Assembly (NCBI GenBank): GCA_020026375.1
Contig: JAHHQN010000023.1
Coordinates: 1-36,027, forward strand
Reading direction: 5' to 3'
From: Alistipes sp.
GTDB taxonomy: Bacteria; Bacteroidota; Bacteroidia; Bacteroidales; Rikenellaceae
DNA length: 36,027 nt
The notes beneath the pieces are model-generated. The model made no database searches and was not told where the DNA came from. It saw only the letters and a program-made list of their open reading frames with translations. Positions 22,404 to 29,578 of the stretch are shown here, piece by piece (positions within the stretch are counted from its first letter, which is position 1; every line of letters starts with the position of its first letter). A program made the position numbers and the translations under genes.

Positions 22404-24752
22404 ATGAGAATTAAAATTATCCTGTTCTTTTTATTCTCTGCGTTATTCTTACATACATTTGCCGTAGAAAAGGCTGTTCGACTCACGGTCTTGGAGCCCG
22501 GAACCGAGCAGCCTTTGGCAGGTGCATACGTCGAATACGCCGATAATGCAGAGCTCAAAAACTCCAAATTTGTAGTCACCAACCCCGACGGTGTGGCTAC
22601 CCTCCCCCTTCTGTCATCGAAAACCCATTACTACAAAGTCTCGTTCCTGGGATTCATTCCCCTCACGGGCAGCGTTGCACCCACCTCCGCCAACGCCACC
22701 GTCTATCTCAAACCCGACGTGATGGGCATGAACGAAATTGTGGTGACAGGTTCACGCGCAGCACACCCCATCAAATATTCCGCCGTCACCACCCAGGTGC
22801 TGGGCGGCAAAGAGCTGGTAGAGGCGGGTTACAGCAACCTACAGCAGGCCCTCCAGCAGGAGACCCCGGGTCTCAATATCCAGAAGGTGGGCTTCGGCAA
22901 CGAGATTTCGATGCAGGGACTCGATGCCCGCCACGTCCTCTTCCTGATGGACGGCGAGCGCATGACCGGCGACATGGCCGGCAACCTCGACTATGAGCGT
23001 TTCAACCTCCACGCCATCGACCGCATCGAGATTGTGAAGGGCGCCAGCAGCACCCTCTACGGTTCGAGAGCCGCCGGCGCGGTGATCAACCTCATCACCA
23101 AGAAGACCTCGCAGCCGCTGACCATCGACGCAGGTGTACGCTACGGCCAGATGAACGAGCGCAACTTCAAGAACCCCCACCGCGACGACTTCCTCTACAT
23201 GTATGAGAAGAACGCCGACCAGCAGAACGTGCAGAGCTGGGTGTCGGCAGGCTTCAAGGCCGGCAAGTTCACCTCGCAGACCGATGTGTGGTACAGCCAG
23301 ACCGACGCGTTCAACATGTATCAGCACGAACACGACCACAAGGTCTACACCCAGGAGGCCAACCCCTCGCTGCCCCACGACATCGTCATCACCGACATGG
23401 CACCCCGTCCGCCGATGGGTATCGAAGGCACGCAGCACATCTCGGCCACCCAGAAACTGTTCTTCGACACCAAGAACTTCAAGATGCAGATCTACGGCGG
23501 CACCTTCTTCATGAACACCTACGACATGGTGCAGGACATGACCTTCAGCCAGGCCGCCAACTGGACGGCAGGCGTCAAGGCCAGCTACGATGTCAAGGAC
23601 TGGTTCACCATCAACGTGTCGATGCACTCCGACTTCTATGACCGCTACAAGCGTCACGAACGCATCGACCGCCGTCAGAAGGTCTACGACAGCCGTATCC
23701 TCCAGCCGCGACTCACCATCACGAGCAACTACTTCAAGGGTCACAGCATGATTTTCGGTGTGGAGCACGTCTCCGACGACCTGACCTCCGACCGTTTCGT
23801 CAACCGCAAGATGACCACCCGTTCGCTCCACGAGACCGAATATTTTCTCCAGGACGAATGGACCATCAACCCCAAATGGCTGGTGTCGGCCGGACTGAGA
23901 ACCAACTTCTCCAAGGCCTTCGGATTCATGGGCATGCCCAAAGTGGCGGTGAAGTTCTCGCCCAACGACCACTGGAGCCTGCGCACCAACTACTCGATGG
24001 GCTACCGCTCGCCCTCGATCAAGGAGCTGTTCTTCAACTGGGACCACCTCGGCATGTTCCAAATCAAGGGTAACGAGCAGCTCCAGCCCGAGAAGAACCA
24101 CTATTTTTCGGTGGGTGCGGAGTTCAACAACGAACGCTTCTTCTTCTCGACCACGGTCTACGGCAACTGGTTCCGCGACAAAATCGAAGGCGTATGGCGC
24201 ACCTACGACATGCAGTACAACTTCGAGTACAAGAATCTCAGCAGCCAGCGTCTGGCCGGTGTCGAAGCCCTTCTGCGCTGGCATCTGTGGGACTGCGTGA
24301 CGCTGAACGGAACATACAGCTATGTCGACGTGAGCAAGCAGGACGGCGTGCAGGTCAACACCACCTCGCCCCATGCCGCCACCGGCAGCATCGACTACAA
24401 GCTCAACCGCCGCAACTACCGCCTCAACGCCGTATTCAGCGCATCGTATATGGGCAACAAGCAGTTCGACGTGCAGGACCGTGTCTTCGTCGAGGAGTGG
24501 AACAAGAGCGTCGACGCCTACTTCCGTTGCGACCTGCCCTCCTATGTGTTGTGCAACCTCTCGGTGTCGCAGACCTTCTACAACAAGGTCAAACTCACAC
24601 TCGGTGTCGACAACATGTTCAACTATGTGCCCAAGACCCTGGGTTCGGGCATCACCATGTTCAACGTACCGGCCACTCCCGGCGCACGCTTCTGGGTGCA
24701 GATGGAGTTCAAGATCGACAATCTGGTGAAAGCATTAAAGCGTAAGAAATGA
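22404..24752 (+). CDS. hmuR: HmuR-like TonB-dependent outer-membrane haem receptor
   Basis: This outer-membrane active transporter is energised by TonB. The 782-residue product has a signal peptide, a carboxypeptidase-regulatory-like domain (about 25-105), a TonB box region (MNEIVVTGSR) and plug domain (about 110-235, with IDRIEIVKGASSTLYGSRA), and a 22-strand barrel ending in a terminal strand. YRSPSIKELFF and NEQLQPE match the YRAP/FRAP and NPNL signatures of haem receptors, and His548 lies between them, where haem receptors have their ligand histidine. HmuR is therefore the best name, strengthened by the downstream HmuY gene, whose start overlaps its stop by four bases (ATGA). Confidence 0.88.
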   Translation: MRIKIILFFLFSALFLHTFAVEKAVRLTVLEPGTEQPLAGAYVEYADNAELKNSKFVVTNPDGVATLPLLSSKTHYYKVSFLGFIPLTGSVAPTSANATVYLKPDVMGMNEIVVTGSRAAHPIKYSAVTTQVLGGKELVEAGYSNLQQALQQETPGLNIQKVGFGNEISMQGLDARHVLFLMDGERMTGDMAGNLDYERFNLHAIDRIEIVKGASSTLYGSRAAGAVINLITKKTSQPLTIDAGVRYGQMNERNFKNPHRDDFLYMYEKNADQQNVQSWVSAGFKAGKFTSQTDVWYSQTDAFNMYQHEHDHKVYTQEANPSLPHDIVITDMAPRPPMGIEGTQHISATQKLFFDTKNFKMQIYGGTFFMNTYDMVQDMTFSQAANWTAGVKASYDVKDWFTINVSMHSDFYDRYKRHERIDRRQKVYDSRILQPRLTITSNYFKGHSMIFGVEHVSDDLTSDRFVNRKMTTRSLHETEYFLQDEWTINPKWLVSAGLRTNFSKAFGFMGMPKVAVKFSPNDHWSLRTNYSMGYRSPSIKELFFNWDHLGMFQIKGNEQLQPEKNHYFSVGAEFNNERFFFSTTVYGNWFRDKIEGVWRTYDMQYNFEYKNLSSQRLAGVEALLRWHLWDCVTLNGTYSYVDVSKQDGVQVNTTSPHAATGSIDYKLNRRNYRLNAVFSASYMGNKQFDVQDRVFVEEWNKSVDAYFRCDLPSYVLCNLSVSQTFYNKVKLTLGVDNMFNYVPKTLGSGITMFNVPATPGARFWVQMEFKIDNLVKALKRKK

Positions 24753-25471
24753 AAAAGATAATTTCCAACATATTATTTTTTACCCTGCTGCTGACGGGCG
24801 CCTGCACCGACTACGATGCCACCCCCTTCAACGGCAAGACCCTGCCCCGCAAGTCGGGCTATTCGACGGGCGAGACCAACGACTGGCTCTACCTCAACCT
24901 GCGCACGGGCGAATTCTTCAACCTCAACAAGCCCAACGAGGATATCCGCGAGGGCGAGCAGAAAGAGCGCACCGACTGGGACATCGCCTTCTGCGGCTAT
25001 GTCTTCCGCACCAACTCCGGCACCAGCGGTATCGGACAGGGCGGCGTGATTGACATGGGTTACGAGGGCTACCGACAGCTCACCTCGCTCTCCCAGCTGC
25101 CCGAGAATCCCCAATGGGTGGTCGACACCGACAAGGACGTGTCGGTGGTCTGGTCGCAGAAAGACTGGAACCACCACATCATCGAGGAAATCAACGCCGG
25201 ACGTTTGGAAGGAAAATTGGAGGACTATCCGTGGTTCGACCCCAACAACGGACCGGCCAAGACCCTCACTTCGGCCAACCCCCTGCTCTCCGAAGCGATG
25301 ACCTTCGCCGGACCTCCCCCGGTCTACACCCCCTCGCTGCATACCTATGTGGTACGCACGGCCGACGGTGCCCGCTACTTCAAGATTCAGATTGTGAGCT
25401 GGTACGACCCCGAAGTGGCCATCGGTGACGAGGGCGGACGAATGAGCTACTACTGCGACGAATTGAAATAA
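24749..25471 (+). CDS. hmuY: HmuY-like haem-binding lipoprotein
   Basis: HmuY proteins are surface lipoproteins that capture haem and hand it to HmuR. The 240-residue product has a lipoprotein signal (LLLTGAC, Cys19) and the family blocks TDWDIAF (75-81), FRTNSGTSGIGQGGV (86-100) and, towards the C-terminus, HTYVVRTADGARYFKIQIVS. In Porphyromonas HmuY haem is held by two His; other Bacteroidetes members use Met. Here His-His in WNHHIIEE and a His in SLHTYVV are possible ligands, but the assignment is uncertain. It is coupled to the receptor by the ATGA overlap. Confidence 0.88.
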   Translation: MKKIISNILFFTLLLTGACTDYDATPFNGKTLPRKSGYSTGETNDWLYLNLRTGEFFNLNKPNEDIREGEQKERTDWDIAFCGYVFRTNSGTSGIGQGGVIDMGYEGYRQLTSLSQLPENPQWVVDTDKDVSVVWSQKDWNHHIIEEINAGRLEGKLEDYPWFDPNNGPAKTLTSANPLLSEAMTFAGPPPVYTPSLHTYVVRTADGARYFKIQIVSWYDPEVAIGDEGGRMSYYCDELK

Positions 25472-25502
25472 CACTTTTTATTATACTTTTTTTGATTTGA
25501 AA

Positions 25503-26405
25503 ATGACAACAAACACTATGACAACACCCCCCAGGAAACTGCATTGGTGGCGCGCAACGGCATCTTTTCTGATGGTTCTCTTCACCATGCCGCTGGGTCA
25601 TGCAATCATGATACTCATGGAACACTTCCTCGATGAGACCACCCTCCACTACTCGGCCTTTGCCATGGGCTTTGTGGGTCTGCTGATGGTCATTCGCGGT
25701 GTGTTCGCCGACTCCGACACACGTCAGACCCTGTGGGGTTTCTTCGGCGGCCTGCTCTTCTGGACCGGCTGGGTGGAGTTCCTCTTCATGTACTTCGCCA
25801 CACGTTTCGGCACACAGCCCGAACTCGACCCCGTGACAGGTGAGGTTGTCACCCGTCCCGAATACCTCATCATGCCGGCCTCGTTCGGTTTCTGGATGAT
25901 GATTATGGTCATGTATATCTTCTCGACCCGCAACGGCTGCAACTTCATCAACTGGTGGCAGCGTCTGCTGTTCCGCGGCCGCAAGCAGGACATCGCCGCA
26001 CGCCCCATGACCCGCCACACCTCGATTGTGACCTTCATGGAGCTGATGATGATTCTCTGGACCTCCTACCTGCTGCTGATGTTCTGCTACGACGACGTCT
26101 TCCTCGGCGAGGAGAGCATCATCACCCTGCTGGTGGGTGTGGGCTGTTTCATCGGCTCGTTCTTCATCTTCGCCAAGCAGCTCCGCCTCTCGTCGTGGGG
26201 TGCCAATATCCGCATGGCCATTCCCACGGTCATCGTCTTCTGGACTCCGGTGGAGATTCTGGGTCGCATGGATTTGTTCAAGGAAATTTGGACGGCACCG
26301 CTCCAGCATGTCACCGAAATGGTGGTAATTCTGGCAGCCTTTGTCGCCTTGGCCGTATATTTGTGGTACGCAGGCAACAAAAAGAAACAACATGAAATCC
26401 GATAA
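25503..26405 (+). CDS. Polytopic membrane protein A of the haem operon, family unknown
   Basis: I do not recognise this family. The 300-residue product has about eight predicted transmembrane segments (about 17-39, 51-68, 77-99, 122-140, 176-197, 205-225, 236-253, 268-290). It is a clear paralogue of the next gene. Shared blocks are DTRQTLxGxFGG, FMYFAxRFGTQPxLDPxTGE, NGCNFxNWWQRLLF and IAARPMTRHTSIV. Four histidines are conserved in the pair: His14 (HW), His33 (MPxxH, first span), His172 (TRHTS) and His269 (last span). These could bind haem or metal, an inference. The frame also begins at TTG 25497, but ATG 25503 is preferred. It overlaps the next gene by 14 bp. Confidence 0.88.
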   Translation: MTTNTMTTPPRKLHWWRATASFLMVLFTMPLGHAIMILMEHFLDETTLHYSAFAMGFVGLLMVIRGVFADSDTRQTLWGFFGGLLFWTGWVEFLFMYFATRFGTQPELDPVTGEVVTRPEYLIMPASFGFWMMIMVMYIFSTRNGCNFINWWQRLLFRGRKQDIAARPMTRHTSIVTFMELMMILWTSYLLLMFCYDDVFLGEESIITLLVGVGCFIGSFFIFAKQLRLSSWGANIRMAIPTVIVFWTPVEILGRMDLFKEIWTAPLQHVTEMVVILAAFVALAVYLWYAGNKKKQHEIR

Positions 26406-27282
26406 CGCAAAGAAAAGCATCAAACGCCACTGGCTGATGGCCGTCGCCTCGATAGCGGTGACCCTCACAGCCATGCCCGTGACCCACATCGTGGCGCGCT
26501 ATCTGAAGGACAACACCACAGGCGTGGAACAGTTCTACGCAGGACTGCTCATGGGCGGTGTCGGTCTGCTGCTCATCGTGGCCGGCGTATTCGTCAAGGG
26601 CGACACGCGACAGACCCTCATGGGACTCTTCGGCGGCATGTTCTACTGGATGGGCAACATCGACTTCATGTTCATGTACTTCGCCAACCGCTTCGGCACC
26701 CAGCCCCAGCTGGACCCCCTCACGGGTGAAATCGTCAGCCGTCCGGAGTACCTGCTGCTGCCCGCCACCTTCGGTTTCTGGGCCATGACCATGCTCCTCT
26801 ACCTGTTCTGCACGGCCAACGGCTGCAACTTCCTCAACTGGTGGCAGCGTCTGTTGTTCGGCACCCACAAGAAGGAGATTGCCGCACGCCCCATGACTCG
26901 CCACACCTCGATTGTGGCCGGCATGGAGGTGATGACCATGTTGTGGACCTGCTACCTCACGCTCATGTTCGTCTACGACGAGCGCTTCTTCGGCGACCAC
27001 CACCCCGTAACGCTCATGTACGGCATGCTGGGACTCATCGGCTCGCTGTTCATGGTCGAGCGACTCACGCGCTATGGCTCGTGGGGCATGAGTCTGCGCT
27101 ACGGCTTCGCCACAGTCATCATCTTCTGGATTGCGGTGGAGGTGTTCGACCGCATTCACGTATTGGAGGGAATATGGGCCGACCCTTCGGCGCATATCGA
27201 CCAGATAGTAATTATTCTCGGTGCGTTCGCCGTCACGGGAGCAGGACTGCTCTATCGGCGCATGCACCCCAAAACCGCATAA
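26392..27282 (+). CDS. Polytopic membrane protein B of the haem operon, paralogue of A
   Basis: The 296-residue product has the same eight-span plan and the same blocks as the preceding gene, with conserved His13, His32, His171 and His268. ATG 26392 lies inside the last codons of the preceding gene, so translation of the two is coupled and a 1:1 complex (heterodimer) is plausible. The frame continues upstream to 26341, but that part is poor as a start and would overlap 65 bp. Role unknown; the operon suggests transport, reduction or handling of haem or iron at the inner membrane. Confidence 0.88.
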   Translation: MKSDNAKKSIKRHWLMAVASIAVTLTAMPVTHIVARYLKDNTTGVEQFYAGLLMGGVGLLLIVAGVFVKGDTRQTLMGLFGGMFYWMGNIDFMFMYFANRFGTQPQLDPLTGEIVSRPEYLLLPATFGFWAMTMLLYLFCTANGCNFLNWWQRLLFGTHKKEIAARPMTRHTSIVAGMEVMTMLWTCYLTLMFVYDERFFGDHHPVTLMYGMLGLIGSLFMVERLTRYGSWGMSLRYGFATVIIFWIAVEVFDRIHVLEGIWADPSAHIDQIVIILGAFAVTGAGLLYRRMHPKTA

Positions 27283-27289
27283 CACTTCG

Positions 27290-28873
27290 GTGAGTAAGAC
27301 AACTCAATTCTCATGGAGGAGACATCATAAATGGTTCGGACTGCTGTTCGGACTGTTTATGATGTTGTTTGCTATATCGGGTATCCTGCTCAACCACCGC
27401 AGCACCATCGCCGACATCAACATCAGCCGCCGCTGCCTGCCCTCGGCCTACACCTTCGAGCGGTGGAACAACGGACTGCTGCGCGGCACGCTGGCCACCA
27501 CGGCGGGCGACTCCACCGTGCAGGTGTGGATTTACGGCACGGGCGGCATCATCGAGAGCACCCCCGACCACAGCCGCTTCACCCTGCGCAACGAGGGGCT
27601 GCCCGCAGGTGCCGACCACCGTCAAATCCGCAGCATGGTGCAGACCCCCGACTCCACCCTCTGGGCGGCCGGACAGTTCGGCCTCTACCGTCGCACCGAC
27701 GGGGAGTGGCAGGCCTCGTCCCTGCCTCTCGACGACGACGAGCGGCTGAGCGACATGACCCTTCGGGGCGACACCCTGGTGGTGCTGTCACGCTCGCGGC
27801 TCTATATCGCCACACCGCCCTACCGCCATTTCGAGCCTCTGCAACTGCGCCCCACGGCCGACGACAAGGGACGTGTGTCGCTGTTCCGCACCCTTTGGCT
27901 CATTCACAGCGGCGAACTCTTCGGCACGGCCGGAAAACTGCTGATGGACGCAATAGCCGCGCTCTTCCTGCTGCTCTGCCTCACGGGATTCCTCTTTTGG
28001 GGCATATCGGCCTACCTGCGCCGCCGCCGACCCCGTGGCAAGGCCCTGCACCGTGCCGCCACACTGCTCAAGACCTCGCTCAAGTGGCACGACCGTCCGG
28101 GACGCCGCTGCTTCGGTCTGCTGCTCTTCGTGGCACTCACGGGCTGGGCGCTGCGTCCGCCCCTGCTGCCGCTCATCGCTGCCGTCGATGTACCGCCCAT
28201 ACCCTTCACCTGTCTCGACACCCCCAACCCCTGGGCCGACAAGCTGCGCATGATACGCCACGACGACTCGCGTGGGGAGTGGCTCGTCTCCACCTCGGAG
28301 GGATTCTACGCCTTCACCTCGCTCGATGCCGTCCCCACCCCCGTGAACGACTCGCCGCCCGTGAGCGTCATGGGTCAGAACGTATTTGAACGCACCGACG
28401 ACGGACAATGGCTCTGCGGCTCGTTTGCCGGTCTCTATCTCTGGAACCGCGACACACGAAGCTCCACCGACTACTTCACGGGGCAACCTGCCCCCACCTC
28501 GGCCGGATCGCCCTTCGGAGCGCATGCCGTGGCCGGTTACAGCCGCCACTTCCACGGCGGCGACCTGACGGTGGAGTATTACGAGGGGTGTGAGCGACTG
28601 CCCATGCCCGACCTGGCGGCCGACCTTCCCATCTCGTTGTGGAATGTGGCCCTCGAAATCCACACGGGACGCATCTACACGTTCCTCGGCTTCGGCAAGT
28701 TCCTCTACATCACCTTTGCAGGTCTTGTCGTGGTGTGGATTCTGGTGTCGGGCTACCGCCTGCGCCGCGCCGCAAAAACCGCCCGCCCCACCGCAAAATT
28801 CCCCGAAGGCAGGCGGCATGCCGAAAAAAAGCGTATCTTTGATTCGCAAAACAAAAAAAGCACTGAATCATGA
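27290..28873 (+). CDS. PepSY-type transmembrane protein with large periplasmic domains
   Basis: PepSY_TM proteins are inner-membrane proteins, several of which are linked to siderophore or iron reduction. The 527-residue product has four spans: about 12-36 (RHHKWFGLLFGLFMMLFAIS), 218-242, 275-300 and 471-490. His-containing ends include HHKW, LLNH and LIHSGELFG. The two large exported loops contain WAAGQFGLYRR and WLCGSFAGLYLWN blocks that look like beta-propeller blades. No ATG exists at the right place; GTG 27290, 7 bp after the previous stop codon, gives MSKTTQFSWRRHHKW and is preferred over ATG 27221, which would overlap the upstream gene by 62 bp. Its stop overlaps the next start by four bases. 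Confidence 0.82.
   Translation: MSKTTQFSWRRHHKWFGLLFGLFMMLFAISGILLNHRSTIADINISRRCLPSAYTFERWNNGLLRGTLATTAGDSTVQVWIYGTGGIIESTPDHSRFTLRNEGLPAGADHRQIRSMVQTPDSTLWAAGQFGLYRRTDGEWQASSLPLDDDERLSDMTLRGDTLVVLSRSRLYIATPPYRHFEPLQLRPTADDKGRVSLFRTLWLIHSGELFGTAGKLLMDAIAALFLLLCLTGFLFWGISAYLRRRRPRGKALHRAATLLKTSLKWHDRPGRRCFGLLLFVALTGWALRPPLLPLIAAVDVPPIPFTCLDTPNPWADKLRMIRHDDSRGEWLVSTSEGFYAFTSLDAVPTPVNDSPPVSVMGQNVFERTDDGQWLCGSFAGLYLWNRDTRSSTDYFTGQPAPTSAGSPFGAHAVAGYSRHFHGGDLTVEYYEGCERLPMPDLAADLPISLWNVALEIHTGRIYTFLGFGKFLYITFAGLVVVWILVSGYRLRRAAKTARPTAKFPEGRRHAEKKRIFDSQNKKSTES
28834..28841 (+). promoter_or_regulatory. Possible internal promoter for the phosphoesterase
   Basis: TATCTTTG fits TAnnTTTG and lies 28 bp before the phosphoesterase ATG, inside the A-rich 3' end of the preceding gene. 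No -33 element is visible. Confidence 0.4.
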
Positions 28874-29388
28874 AACGCATCGGTCTGATATCGGACACCC
28901 ACGGCACTTTTGACGACAAGCTGAGATATTTCCTCAAAGATGTGGACGAGATATGGCATGCCGGCGACATCGGCTCGATAGAACTGTCGGACGACATCAA
29001 CGCCTTCAAACCCCTCACGGCGGTCTACGGCAACTGCGACGGCTACCCCACACGTCTGCTCCACCACGAATACCAGTATTTCGTCTGCGAGGGGGTGTCG
29101 GTCATCATGACCCACATCGGCGGCTACCCCCGACGCTACTCGCCCCTCGGACGGCAGCTCATCGAGAAATACCGTCCGCAGCTCTTCATCTCGGGACACT
29201 CCCATATCCTGAAGGTGATGAACGACCCCGACCACCGGCTGCTGCACATCAATCCCGGAGCGGCCGGCTGCTACGGTTTCCACACCGTGCGCACGGCCGT
29301 GAGGTTCACCCTCGACAACGGACAAATCAGGGACATGGAAATCGGCGAGTGGGAACGCGAACCCAACGACCACGAGGGACGCATGTAG
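28870..29388 (+). CDS. YfcE/MJ0936-type metallophosphoesterase
   Basis: This 172-residue cytosolic calcineurin-fold phosphodiesterase shows the full metal site: Asp9 and His11 (SDTHG), Asp33 (HAGDIG), Asn55 (GNCD), His82 (THIGG) and His110/His112 (SGHSH). Family members cleave phosphodiesters in vitro, and the natural substrate is not settled. It overlaps the PepSY gene by four bases (ATGA) and so could belong to the haem operon, though a -7-like box just upstream may give it independent expression. It is followed by a terminator, which marks the end of the rightward run. Confidence 0.92.
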   Translation: MKRIGLISDTHGTFDDKLRYFLKDVDEIWHAGDIGSIELSDDINAFKPLTAVYGNCDGYPTRLLHHEYQYFVCEGVSVIMTHIGGYPRRYSPLGRQLIEKYRPQLFISGHSHILKVMNDPDHRLLHINPGAAGCYGFHTVRTAVRFTLDNGQIRDMEIGEWEREPNDHEGRM

Positions 29389-29410
29389 CCCCCCCGATGC
29401 CCCTTTGCCA

Positions 29411-29443
29411 AAAGGCGGAAGACCTCGGTTTTCCGCCTTTTTT
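29411..29443 (+). terminator. Terminator after the phosphoesterase
   Basis: AAAGGCGGAA (29411-29420) pairs with TTCCGCCTTT (29431-29440) followed by a T-run. Confidence 0.92.
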
Positions 29444-29482
29444 GCGTCCTTCACCGCCCCGTAAATACCACATACAGACTCA

Positions 29483-29522
29483 GGTATGACAGTTTTGATT
29501 TTTTCGCCGATTATTTCATACC
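29483..29522. repeat. Inverted repeat upstream of the Clp ATPase gene
   Basis: GGTATGA (29483-29489) is inverted as TCATACC (29516-29522), enclosing an AT-rich interior with the 11-mer GACAGTTTTGA (29488-29498). The 11-mer is also found inside the element at 20975-21081. It lies about 57 bp upstream of the Clp start and may be a regulatory site or a dispersed palindromic element. Confidence 0.5.
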
Positions 29523-29578
29523 GCGGAATATAATATTTGAAATCAACGTGCGTTATCCGTCCGAAAAAAACAAAAGAT

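Noticed and set aside
22839..24374. Long antisense open frame opposite hmuR
   Set aside because: A shadow of strong GC3 bias; its product is Val/Gly/His-rich with no motif, while hmuR is unambiguous. The same holds for antisense frames opposite glyQS (1343-2893), rarA (19618-20964) and the permease (15131-16495).
29537..29578. Earlier ATG for the Clp gene
   Set aside because: The extra residues (start MKSTCVIRPKK) do not resemble a Clp N-domain, and a possible -7-like box covers this start; ATG 29579 fits better.
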